From Elusimicrobiota bacterium (GTDB taxonomy: Bacteria > Elusimicrobiota > UBA8919), in assembly GCA_040757695.1 (NCBI GenBank), contig JBFLWK010000018.1:1-35562 (forward strand): a stretch of DNA of 35,562 nt. Direction: 5' to 3'. Under the pieces are notes generated by a model. The model saw only the letters and a list, made by a program, of their open reading frames with translations. It had not been told where the DNA came from and ran no database searches. How positions within the stretch are numbered: position 1 is the stretch's first letter; every line of letters starts with the position of its first letter. Of the stretch, positions 13,780 to 21,761 are shown one piece after another. A program made the position numbers and the translations under genes.

Positions 13780-15581
13780 GAACAAAATTATTAGTATTTC
13801 TGTTGCTTGTGATTTTAGCCGTTCAAGTAATTTTTTCATCCAAACAGAAATGCGCCTATTACGACGAGCCGTTTCAGATATCAGCAGGACTGTATCATTT
13901 GAAGTATAACGATTACAGAATAGAAGTCCAGAACCCGCCGTTATTAAGGATTTTTTCTGCACTCCCACTTCTTTTTACAGATGTAACAGTAAAAAAAGAA
14001 GAAAAAAAAGAATGGATATCTTATGAAAAATACGCGTTTGGCAAAGAGTTTTTATATAAAAATATTTTATCCGCAGACACAATTTTATTTCTGGCACGAT
14101 TGCAAATTTTAGCATTATCAATTTTTCTGGGAATAATCGTGTTTTTATGGTCAGTAACAATTTTTAACGATGCGAAAACAGGGCTTCTTGCACTTTCATT
14201 TTACTGTTTCTCACCAAATATTCTTGCGTTTTCAGGAATTGCAGGAACTGATTTAGGTGTTACATTTTTTATTGTGCTATCGTTGTTTCTGTTCAGGCAC
14301 TACTTTTATATGCCGTCGCCAAGAAAACATTGTAGCCACAGATTAACACAGATTAAACATCAAGACACAGATAAACACAGATATCTTATCCGTGTTCATC
14401 ATCTTTTTTATCTGTGTTCATCTGTGGTTAATTTTATACTTTCCTATAGATCAAAAAATGTTATACTTACAGGGATTTCAGTTGGCTTGGCGTTTTCGTC
14501 TAAATTTACAGCAGTTTTGTTAATACCGATTTTTGTTTTCTTGGTAGTAATAAAAAAAAACCGAATAAAAAATCTGGCAAATATAATTCTAATCTTTATT
14601 ATCGCAAGTTTTGTAGTAGCGGTTGTATACCAGGGTTCAATTACCCAATTTATTGATGGCTTAAAAAATGTTTTCGGGATAGTTGGTGAAAAAGGCGCGT
14701 TGACATTTCTTCACGGTAAATACTCTGCGGTCGGATTTAGAAATTATTATCTTGTAGCATTCTTGATAAAATCTACGATACCTGTTGTAGTTCTAATTGT
14801 AATTTCTATACTTTTATACAAAAAAATTCCTGCAGATAATTTTGATAAAATGTTTCTGCTTGTTCCAGCAGTTGTATTTTTTGTAGCTGCATCTTACTCA
14901 AAAACACAAATCGGTCTACGATATATCCTGCCAGTTTATCCATTATTTTTTATCTATTTCTCTGGGTTAATAAAAATTAAAAATAATTTCTTGCTTCTTG
15001 CTTCTTGCTTCTTGCTTCTTTTTCATATTTATTCCTCAGTAAAGACCTATCCACACTATCTCGCATATTTTAATGAATTCATTGGCGGGTCTAAAAACGG
15101 TTATAAATATCTTGTTGACTCAAATCTGGACTGGGGACAGGATTTGAAATTGTTGAAAAAATATCTTGACGGTAAGAATGTGAATCTGATTGAATGTTAT
15201 TTTGGTCAAGGTGATACAAAATACGAGGGTATAAAAAGCCAGCATATTTTAACATCCGTATGTTCCGACAATGTTGATTATACAAAAAAGGATAGAAGAG
15301 ACCTGCTCGCTATAAGCGCCACATATTTTCAAGGAATTTATATCGGTGATATACATGTGTTTGACTGGCTAAAAGGGGGGGGAGGGAGATGGGCTAAAGA
15401 CCCGATTGCAAATATCGGCTACAGTATGCTTGTGTATGATATAACAGATGATGCTGAATCGCATCAGAAACTTGGCGATATTTTTTTGTATGGTGTAAAA
15501 AACCAAAAAGCAGCCGAAAAAGAATATAAACACGCTGCTGAAATCCAAAAAAAAACGCAACTGAAAAATGGATATAAATAA
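13776..15581 (+). CDS. PMT/ArnT-like GT-C membrane glycosyltransferase
   Basis: A 601-residue polytopic protein. An acidic pair in the first periplasmic loop (YYDEPFQISAG, D about 29, E about 30), then NPPLLR, matches the dolichyl-phosphate-mannose-protein mannosyltransferase-like GT-C group. The late soluble part DSNLDWGQDLKLLKKYL is typical of this group in candidate phyla. It probably transfers a lipid-linked sugar in the periplasm; donor and acceptor are unknown. The start overlaps the stop of C (ATGA). One loop is an inverted repeat cassette (14336-14427). TTGCTTC x4 lies in a membrane helix and a G8 run lies near the end, so the reading frame depends on several slippage-prone tracts. 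Confidence 0.82.
   Translation: MRTKLLVFLLLVILAVQVIFSSKQKCAYYDEPFQISAGLYHLKYNDYRIEVQNPPLLRIFSALPLLFTDVTVKKEEKKEWISYEKYAFGKEFLYKNILSADTILFLARLQILALSIFLGIIVFLWSVTIFNDAKTGLLALSFYCFSPNILAFSGIAGTDLGVTFFIVLSLFLFRHYFYMPSPRKHCSHRLTQIKHQDTDKHRYLIRVHHLFYLCSSVVNFILSYRSKNVILTGISVGLAFSSKFTAVLLIPIFVFLVVIKKNRIKNLANIILIFIIASFVVAVVYQGSITQFIDGLKNVFGIVGEKGALTFLHGKYSAVGFRNYYLVAFLIKSTIPVVVLIVISILLYKKIPADNFDKMFLLVPAVVFFVAASYSKTQIGLRYILPVYPLFFIYFSGLIKIKNNFLLLASCFLLLFHIYSSVKTYPHYLAYFNEFIGGSKNGYKYLVDSNLDWGQDLKLLKKYLDGKNVNLIECYFGQGDTKYEGIKSQHILTSVCSDNVDYTKKDRRDLLAISATYFQGIYIGDIHVFDWLKGGGGRWAKDPIANIGYSMLVYDITDDAESHQKLGDIFLYGVKNQKAAEKEYKHAAEIQKKTQLKNGYK
14336..14427. repeat. Inverted ACACAGAT/ATCTGTGT cassette in PMT-like gene
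   Basis: CCACAGAT(T)AACACAGAT at 14336-14353 and ATCTGTGTTCATCTGTGG at 14410-14427 match as reverse complements at 17 of 18 positions. Further ACACAGAT and ATCCGTGT words lie between them. It is in frame and encodes a polar/charged part (SHRLTQIKHQDTDKHR), then a hydrophobic part (LFYLCSSVVNFIL). Confidence 0.93.
14991..15018. repeat. TTGCTTC x4 heptamer array
   Basis: Four exact copies, in frame, encoding LLLASCFLLLF of a membrane helix in the PMT-like protein. Confidence 0.95.
15375..15382. repeat. G8 homopolymer tract in coding sequence
   Basis: Eight G in a row inside the PMT-like gene (encoding KGGGGR together with the following purines). A one-base slip would shift the last 65 or so codons. 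Confidence 0.9.
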
Positions 15582-18500
15582 CTTAATATCAACTACAAAA
15601 AAGAAAATTGCTGGATATTATCTTGCTGAAACCATACTAAAATTGGCTATTGCAGGGTTGCTGCTACTTTTTATAAATTATTTTGCTGATATTTTAGATA
15701 TTTCTAATGTTTATTTTAGGATTTCTATCTGGTGCTTACTATTAGGTTTTTTAATTTTTTTGATTCTTAAAATTATTACAAAACTTATTTTTTTACAAAC
15801 TGCAGACGAATATATCGCACTGCTGATACAGAAAAAAAATAGCAAACTGAATGATGATTTGATAAATGCTGTTCAATTAGAAAGAAATAATTATAGCGAA
15901 ACATCGGCGGAACTTGCGAAAGAGTTTGTAAAAATTACATCATCAAAAATATCGCTTCAGTTAAGTAACACAGTTATAAATTTTAGTTCATTAAAAAGTA
16001 TTTTTATAGTTTTTGTTGTTCTTTTTGTTAACTTTATACTGTTTTACAATTCATTCCAGATTAAAAGATATTTTTTGCCTTTCAGTTCCAGTATAAAAGT
16101 TTCAGTTCTACCCGGTGATATCTCGGTAAATACCAGCGACAGTATTAACATTTATACAACTGTTAAACCAGAATCAATCATACCGTTTCTTTTTTTTAGA
16201 GAGTATAATTCAGAATGGCGTAATAAAAAAATGAAACGATGTGTTTTGGGAAAGTATACTGAAACAATTGACAAAATCACGGCAGATACAGAGTATTATG
16301 TTCAAGCACAAGATATTAGGTCACCAAAATATAAAATAAAAATTACATCCCCGCTTGTAATCGCAGATATAAAATTAGAATATATCTATCCACCATATAC
16401 AGGGTTATCCAATAAAATAACTGACGAGGGGGTGGAGCCTGATATAGGAGCGCCTGTTGGAACAACAATAAAGGTTACTGCAAAATCAAACAAAAAAATT
16501 AAAACTGCATTCTTGTTGACTGATACAAACGAAAAAATACCGATGCATATTTCTAAAAATTTGCTTACTTCGCAATTTATTATACAAAACCAGTCAGCAT
16601 ATTGGATAGAGGCAACCGCCGATAATGGTGAAACAAACAGTCCTATAAGACACATAATAAAAATTATCAAAAATATCCCACCAACTGTTGAAATACTCGC
16701 ACCTGCTTGTAATGTTATGGTTTCAGAAAACGATTCTCTAAAAATTATTTATACTGCCGAAGATGATTTTGGAATTTCAGAAATCAATATGAACCTTCTG
16801 ACACTCCAAAAACGAACATGTATAAAATCATTCCCTAAACCACAACAAAAAGTTTTAGACGATTACGAGATTTCAATTGCTGAATTGAATCTTAAACCAG
16901 GCGATGTTGTCCAGTATAGAGTTGAAGCAACTGACAACAATATCTATCCATCGCCGGAAACAGGTATATCAAAAATATGGACATTTGAAGTTCTATCATA
17001 TCAGATGGAACACAAAATTATAGAAGCCGAACTTTCAGAGTTTAATATCGCTTTACAGGAGATTTTATCTCGTCAACTCCAAAGCAGAACAGCACTTACA
17101 ACCTCTCCTCCGGATTATGAAACTGCGATAGGAATGCAAAAAAATACTCAGGAATTAACCAACAAAACACTCGCTAATTTATCCGCAATACTCAAAAAAA
17201 TGGCAAATGACCCGCTAACATCATATTTCGTTTATACAGAATATGAAAATTTAGCACAGTCACTTTCAACACTTGAGAAAGATAAAATGAACTCGGCATT
17301 GACTTCTCTTACCGAAAACAAATTTGCTACTGCTGAGCAACACCAGAATGAAATAATAGACGAACTTCAACGCTTGGTAAAATTTTCGCAGGATATTATT
17401 AAGAACCAAAAAATGGAAGATATTGTCTCCACTGTGGCAGAAATGAATGATTTCTCGTCAGATATTCAGGCAAATCTCAAACAACTGCGAGAACAACCAT
17501 CAAAAGAGAAAATGCGCCAACTCCAAAAAGCGATGGAGAAACTTTCGGATTTAATGACACAACTTGCTGAAAAAGTAGCAAGCATACCGAGCGAAATGCC
17601 ACAGGATTTTGCGAATAATGAAAATGTAAAAAAGATAAACCTTACTGAAATGCGGCTTACAGCCGACGAGATGAAATGGACACTTCAAGCCGGTAATATT
17701 GATAAAGCAATAGAACTTGCCCAAAAACTCAGCCAACAAATTTCGGATATTCTTAATGCGGTTGAAAATTCAGCCAAATCAGTTTCTGATAACAGATACA
17801 AGGAACTTGAAGCAAAATTAAACGAATCTATGCATAATCTGACCGAAATTATTGAGACCCAAAAAAGTATTCTATCAGATACACAACAATTAGATTCCAA
17901 ACGGCTTGAAAAAATTTTACAACTCCAGAAAGAACTGCTCAAAAAACTGGCTGAAAAACAGAAACAGGCGATTGCAGAATTACAAACTTCCAAAACTATT
18001 CTTGAAAAAAGTACAACTACACAGCCGAGTATATTCAATCTCTATATTCAGCCTGAAACACAAATGAATATTGTTCTGAAAGAATTTAGTGACGAAAAAA
18101 TTGAGAAATCAAAAAAGTTGCTATCTGAAATTATCGCAGAACTTGAGTATCTAACAAAAAATGTAACACTACAAGAAGCCCAACAACATATCTCAATTTC
18201 AAAAGTAATTGAACAAGAAATTCTTGATGAATTAACAAACTTTTCACCACCCAAAACGGATGTGTTTAATAACGCAGATTTGGACAAACACAACCAATTA
18301 GCCGAAAAACAACAAACTAACCAACTAAAAACACAAGCGTTACAAAATAAACTTTCGGTATTGTCATACCAAACACTTTCAATACCACGAGAATCAATAA
18401 AGAATATCTCTGATTCTGAAAAATCAATGGGTATTGCCGCAAATGAACTTTCTAATTTTAATACTACATCTGCGGTTGACTCAGAAAAAAAGGCGCTTGA

Positions 18501-18789
18501 TGATTTGCTCAACAGCAAAGATTCGTTAGAAAAAGCATCAAACCAAATGAAACAGTTGGCTATCGGCACTACACCAATGGGTATGGGTAGCAGTGGTATG
18601 GTCAGAGTGAGTGGGAATGGTACAGGTGGCTATACCGGCTTCAGAACCGGTTATGTAAAAATACCATCTTTAGACGATTACAAGCCACCTAAAGAATTCA
18701 GAGAAACAATAATTGAATCACTTCGTCAGAAATATCCGCAAAAATATGAACCAATCATCAAAGATTATTTCAAACGGCTTATTGAATAA
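15568..18789 (+). CDS. DUF4175-like large membrane protein with coiled coils
   Basis: A 1073-residue protein with two N-terminal membrane helices (about 22-42, 48-70) and another near 145-162. A beta-rich region follows (about 200-480), then a long Gln/Glu/Lys/Leu-rich stretch likely to be coiled coil (about 490-950). A Gly/Ser/Met-rich linker comes before a conserved-looking C-terminus (PPKEFRETIIESLRQKYPQ...DYFKRLIE). This plan matches DUF4175-type proteins found at the end of MoxR/DUF58/VWA operons. Function is unknown; the domain order suggests an envelope scaffold partner. It overlaps the PMT-like gene by 14 bases and is followed by a terminator, so it closes the long operon. Confidence 0.72.
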   Translation: MDINNLISTTKKKIAGYYLAETILKLAIAGLLLLFINYFADILDISNVYFRISIWCLLLGFLIFLILKIITKLIFLQTADEYIALLIQKKNSKLNDDLINAVQLERNNYSETSAELAKEFVKITSSKISLQLSNTVINFSSLKSIFIVFVVLFVNFILFYNSFQIKRYFLPFSSSIKVSVLPGDISVNTSDSINIYTTVKPESIIPFLFFREYNSEWRNKKMKRCVLGKYTETIDKITADTEYYVQAQDIRSPKYKIKITSPLVIADIKLEYIYPPYTGLSNKITDEGVEPDIGAPVGTTIKVTAKSNKKIKTAFLLTDTNEKIPMHISKNLLTSQFIIQNQSAYWIEATADNGETNSPIRHIIKIIKNIPPTVEILAPACNVMVSENDSLKIIYTAEDDFGISEINMNLLTLQKRTCIKSFPKPQQKVLDDYEISIAELNLKPGDVVQYRVEATDNNIYPSPETGISKIWTFEVLSYQMEHKIIEAELSEFNIALQEILSRQLQSRTALTTSPPDYETAIGMQKNTQELTNKTLANLSAILKKMANDPLTSYFVYTEYENLAQSLSTLEKDKMNSALTSLTENKFATAEQHQNEIIDELQRLVKFSQDIIKNQKMEDIVSTVAEMNDFSSDIQANLKQLREQPSKEKMRQLQKAMEKLSDLMTQLAEKVASIPSEMPQDFANNENVKKINLTEMRLTADEMKWTLQAGNIDKAIELAQKLSQQISDILNAVENSAKSVSDNRYKELEAKLNESMHNLTEIIETQKSILSDTQQLDSKRLEKILQLQKELLKKLAEKQKQAIAELQTSKTILEKSTTTQPSIFNLYIQPETQMNIVLKEFSDEKIEKSKKLLSEIIAELEYLTKNVTLQEAQQHISISKVIEQEILDELTNFSPPKTDVFNNADLDKHNQLAEKQQTNQLKTQALQNKLSVLSYQTLSIPRESIKNISDSEKSMGIAANELSNFNTTSAVDSEKKALDDLLNSKDSLEKASNQMKQLAIGTTPMGMGSSGMVRVSGNGTGGYTGFRTGYVKIPSLDDYKPPKEFRETIIESLRQKYPQKYEPIIKDYFKRLIE

Positions 18790-18804
18790 ATTTAAAACTG
18801 AATC

Positions 18805-18836
18805 AGAACCGAGAAACAGGTGACAGGTTCTTTTTT
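18805..18836 (+). terminator. Intrinsic terminator after the Bat/glycosyltransferase operon
   Basis: Stem AGAACC/GGTTCT (18805-18810, 18826-18831) with a 15-base loop, followed by a T run. It lies 16 bases after the DUF4175-like stop codon. The stem is short, so strength is uncertain. Confidence 0.65.
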
Positions 18837-18882
18837 GTTCCCGTAGATAACACGAATTTGGAATAATAATCAGTTTTTTTAT

Positions 18883-18911
18883 TTGCATTTTTTTATTTTT
18901 TTTGTTATAAT
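18883..18911 (+). promoter_or_regulatory. Promoter with -10 TATAAT next to the start codon
   Basis: -10 TATAAT at 18906-18911 and a weak -35 TTGCAT at 18883-18888, spacer 17, in a T-rich region after the terminator. The ATG lies six bases beyond the -10, so transcription would begin at or near the start codon. Confidence 0.6.
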
Positions 18912-18917
18912 TCATAT

Positions 18918-19313
18918 ATGTCATTTTGTCAGAAACAGGAAATAAAATGCTCTTGCGGAAAAAGTTTTGAGTGGGATTTGTGGGACTCTGTGAATGTTAC
19001 GACAGATCCTGACTTAAAAGAAATGATTTTAGACGGGCAGATGAATGTTGTAGTTTGTCCTTTCTGCGGGCTTTTATTTTATTATGAAAAATTTTTATTG
19101 TATCACGATGAGAAAAAACATCAGTTGTTTTATATTTATAATCACAACTGCAAAAGTGATAAAACTTTATTAAAACAAAAAGCAATAAATGATTATGAGA
19201 CAGTAAAAAAACAGTCAAGCAATACTGTATTTACCGACTATACGATAGAAGTATTTTTGGGGCTTGACGAGTTAGTAGAATTTTTGAGAAAGGAGGAACA
19301 AAATGCAAGTTAA
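18918..19313 (+). CDS. CpXC-domain zinc-ribbon-like protein
   Basis: A 131-residue protein. CSCG (about 11-14) and CPFCG (about 47-51) match the CpXC domain, a predicted zinc-binding domain of unknown function. No signal peptide or membrane segment is visible, so it is probably cytosolic. There is no ribosome binding site and the -10 box is only six bases upstream, which suggests a leaderless message. It overlaps the cyclophilin gene by 11 bases, and the cyclophilin's ribosome binding site lies in its last codons. Confidence 0.72.
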   Translation: MSFCQKQEIKCSCGKSFEWDLWDSVNVTTDPDLKEMILDGQMNVVVCPFCGLLFYYEKFLLYHDEKKHQLFYIYNHNCKSDKTLLKQKAINDYETVKKQSSNTVFTDYTIEVFLGLDELVEFLRKEEQNAS

Positions 19314-19887
19314 AGGTAAAAGGTTTCCGCCAAAGGCGAATTCGCCTCATGCGAAAAAGGTTAAAGTAGTTCAGTTTTTTATTTTCTTACTTCTTACTTC
19401 CTGCTTCCTGCTTCCTGCTTCCTGCCTTTACGGCAAGGCGAAAGAAGTTGCAGTTATTGAAACGGATAGGGGTGTAATAAAGTTTGAGTTTTTTGAGCAG
19501 GATGCACCGAATACAGTTGCGAATTTCAAGAAACTTGCCCGAAAAAAGTTTTATAACGGCTTGAAATTCCACAGGGTAGTACCAAACTTTGTTATTCAAG
19601 GCGGCTGCCCAAAAGGCAACGGGACGGGTGACCCTGGCTATAAAATCAAAGCTGAATTTAATAAACGACCACATCTTGATGGCACTGTTGCAATGGCGAG
19701 AGCACAAGACCCGGATTCTGCGGGTAGTCAGTTTTATATCTGTTTGGGACCTCAGCCATTTTTAGACGGTAAATATACCGTTTTTGGTCAGGTCATAGAA
19801 GGACTTGATGTTGTTTATAAAATCCAAATCGGCGATGTGATGAAAAAGGTCTATATAAAAAAATTAAAAATTAAAAATAAAAAATAA
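19303..19887 (+). CDS. Cyclophilin-type peptidyl-prolyl cis-trans isomerase, exported or lipid-anchored
   Basis: A 194-residue protein. The cyclophilin core has [15 protein letters not shown] and the catalytic-region pattern [20 protein letters not shown], ending with [11 protein letters not shown]. It isomerises Xaa-Pro bonds, probably in the periplasm. The leader is unusual: a basic part (residues 1-21), then a hydrophobic part (about 28-41) encoded by six TTCYTRC heptamers. LTSC at 31-34 could serve as a lipobox. The basic part contains a perfect 14-nt palindrome (19334-19347). The C-terminus KKLKIKNKK is encoded by an A-rich AATTAAAA-type repeat. AGGAGGA lies just upstream of the chosen ATG. 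Confidence 0.88.
   Translation: MQVKGKRFPPKANSPHAKKVKVVQFFIFLLLTSCFLLPASCLYGKAKEVAVIETDRGVIKFEFFEQDAPNTVANFKKLARKKFYNGLKFHRVVPNFVIQGGCPKGNGTGDPGYKIKAEFNKRPHLDGTVAMARAQDPDSAGSQFYICLGPQPFLDGKYTVFGQVIEGLDVVYKIQIGDVMKKVYIKKLKIKNKK
19384..19425. repeat. TTCTTAC x2 + TTCCTGC x4 heptamer array
   Basis: Six 7-nt words in frame, encoding the hydrophobic core of the cyclophilin leader ([14 protein letters not shown]). The product is nearly the same as that of TTGCTTC x4 in the PMT-like gene. Confidence 0.95.
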
Positions 19888-19924
19888 AAAGATTAAGAAA
19901 TATCTGCGTAATTTGCGACTATGG

Positions 19925-19996
19925 ATTCCCGATAGAGCCTGTCCCCGAAATTCGTTATCGGGGAACATTCGGGAATGACACTTTGTGTCATCTGCG
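19925..19996. repeat. Nested hairpins with shared TGACAC module
   Basis: ATTCCCGA (19925-19932) pairs with TCGGGAAT (19969-19976), enclosing CCCCGA/TCGGGG. The perfect hairpin TGACAC-ttt-GTGTCA (19976-19990) follows, running into ATCTGCGTAAT. GTGTCATCTGCG (19985-19996) occurs in reverse complement at 30986-30997. An in-frame upstream ATG (19975) falls inside this repeat and is not used as a start. Confidence 0.8.
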
Positions 19997-20013
19997 TAAT
20001 CGGCGTCCAAAAA

Positions 20014-21594
20014 ATGAAATACTTTGATGAATTAAAGTTTCACAATCCGACAAGTTTTACAGACCAATACAGAAAACTGAGAGATTCTGTTTTTATAAAA
20101 GAAGCAGAAAAACCATATACTGCAACCGCACAGCCGGTTACTGAAAAACTGGTAAAAACTATTTGGTTTGACCAGAAGATTGAACGGCGTGGTTTGATAA
20201 CTACTGACGGGCAACGGCTTTCTATAATCTCGCCTGGTGAGTGGAATTTTGACGAAGGTCCTGATTTCAAGAATGCAAAAATAAATATAAACGGTCAAGA
20301 ACTTTCAGGTGATGTTGAGGTTGATATTTATTCATCCGACTGGAAAGCACACGGGCATTATAAAAACAAACAGTTTAATACCGTAATTCTGCATGTTTTT
20401 TTATGGCATAAAGGCAGCGGGGGAGTAAGGGATGGTAAGGGGGATAAGGGGGATAAGGGGGATAAGGGAATTATTACTAATACAATAACTCAGAATAAAA
20501 AAATAGTCCCGACACTTGAACTGATTAACTGTATAGATGACGATTTAGAAATTATTGATAATAACTTTGAGATTGAAAACTATCCGTATTCAAGCAAAGT
20601 ACGTGCCGGGAAATGCGCCAATTATACAGCACGAAAATATACTTTGCTTGAACATATCATCGGGCTTGCAGGTGATGAAAAAATAAAACTGAAATCAGAA
20701 CTGTTGAAATTACAGTTGTCTGATAAAAGTAATTCAATAAATGATATAATCTATAATGGTATCGTGGATGGTCTTGGATACGGGCCTAACAGAGACAATT
20801 TTAGAAAATTATCTGAAATCCTGCCACTCAAAAGAATAGACGAGATAATTAAATTAGAAAAGTTTGAAGAGAAACATTTAAGAGTTGAATCACTTTTTTT
20901 TGGTATCGTAGGACTTATCCCGGAAATAGAAAAGATTGAAATGCTTGACGACGAAGCTAAAGAATATATTCAAAAAATCAAAAAAATCTGGAAGGTATTA
21001 AGACAAAACATTTTACCTCACGAAGTTATGAAAAAAGAAAGCTGGAAATTTCGTGGGTTAAGACCTTATAATTTTCCATACAGACGGCTCGCAGCTACAG
21101 CACTTATTGTTTCGGAATATATTGATACCGGGTTTGAACAAGTTTTTCAGCATTTTTGTACAGATATTCTGAGTAATAAATTGAATCTGAAAAAATTTTT
21201 AGAAAAATTAAAGCCAGCCATACCATCATTCTGGTCTTATAGAACAACTTTTACTTCTAAAAAACTCACAAAACCAGTCGCACTTATTGGTGAGGAGCGA
21301 TTTTTGCTAATCCTTATAAATACTTTTTTACCGCTGGCGCTCGCTGTCTACCAGAAACCTGATGAGCAAAAAAGTATCTATCAGTGGTGGCTGAAACAGC
21401 CGGCAATATCTATAAACCGTCTTGCACGAATCACTTCTTGGCGGGTTGGTTTTGGGAGTTTTAGAAAAAGAAATGAACGAATCCAGCAAGGACTATTGCA
21501 GATATTCAGGGATTTCTGTGATACAAAAAAAGGGATATGTACAAACTGCAGTTTTCAATCAATATTCAGTATACCAGCAGGAACATTTTTTTAA
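20014..21594 (+). CDS. DUF2851 family protein
   Basis: A 526-residue protein matching DUF2851 by the block IWFDQKIERRGLITTDGQRL, then SPGEWNFDEGPDFKNAKI, GDVEVDIYSSDW, HGHY and VILHVFLWH. The family has nuclease-like acidic motifs but its function is not established. The C-terminus has a CTNC pair that may bind metal. ATG 20014 is chosen because upstream in-frame codons are repeat sequence and the family match begins at once. A GDKGDKGDKG insert (20439-20468) breaks the conserved core, with no close match expected in relatives. The last bases carry a TTTTACA-type heptamer run. Confidence 0.83.
   Translation: MKYFDELKFHNPTSFTDQYRKLRDSVFIKEAEKPYTATAQPVTEKLVKTIWFDQKIERRGLITTDGQRLSIISPGEWNFDEGPDFKNAKININGQELSGDVEVDIYSSDWKAHGHYKNKQFNTVILHVFLWHKGSGGVRDGKGDKGDKGDKGIITNTITQNKKIVPTLELINCIDDDLEIIDNNFEIENYPYSSKVRAGKCANYTARKYTLLEHIIGLAGDEKIKLKSELLKLQLSDKSNSINDIIYNGIVDGLGYGPNRDNFRKLSEILPLKRIDEIIKLEKFEEKHLRVESLFFGIVGLIPEIEKIEMLDDEAKEYIQKIKKIWKVLRQNILPHEVMKKESWKFRGLRPYNFPYRRLAATALIVSEYIDTGFEQVFQHFCTDILSNKLNLKKFLEKLKPAIPSFWSYRTTFTSKKLTKPVALIGEERFLLILINTFLPLALAVYQKPDEQKSIYQWWLKQPAISINRLARITSWRVGFGSFRKRNERIQQGLLQIFRDFCDTKKGICTNCSFQSIFSIPAGTFF
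20439..20468. repeat. GGGGGATAA x3 nonamer array
   Basis: Three exact 9-nt words plus GGG, preceded by looser copies (GGGAGTAAGGGATGGTAA). In frame, encoding KGDKGDKGDKG within the DUF2851 protein. The unit is a multiple of three, unlike most arrays here, and no inverted partner is seen. Confidence 0.93.
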
Positions 21595-21629
21595 TTTTAC
21601 ATTTTACATTTTGAATTGCTATTATTAGT

Positions 21630-21748
21630 TCTACGACGCTTTAGCGTCGGTTGTGTTGGATTTGTAGCCGGCGATTTTCAACCGCCGTAATCGTGAGCTG
21701 AAAATTCACAGCTACAAAATTCTAACCCCAACTAAAGTTGGGTAGAAT
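21630..21748. repeat. Nested hairpin element, copy 2, with an inner element
   Basis: Outer arms TTCTAC (21630-) and GTAGAA (-21747). Left hairpin GACGCT-tt-AGCGTC (21635-21648), right hairpin CCCAACT-aa-AGTTGGG (21727-21742). Between them lies another inverted pair, TTTGTAGC (21661-21668)/GCTACAAA (21711-21718), which encloses ATTTTCA/TGAAAAT (21674-21705). Same plan as 11447-11506, with a second element nested in the middle. It ends 14 bases before the pilT start. Confidence 0.87.
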
Positions 21749-21761
21749 CATTGGAGGTATG

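Noticed and set aside
4772-15018. Repeats as adapter, vector or assembly artefacts
   Set aside because: They vary in word, keep reading frames open and fall at sensible protein positions. An artefact would break frames. Only the threonine synthase duplication remains a candidate error.
19975-20013. ATG 19975 as start of the DUF2851 protein
   Set aside because: Those codons are repeat sequence (TGACAC hairpin and CTGCG words); family similarity starts at ATG 20014.
20439-20468. Collagen-like protein segment
   Set aside because: KGD repeats here are the translation of a nonamer DNA array within DUF2851, too short for a triple helix.
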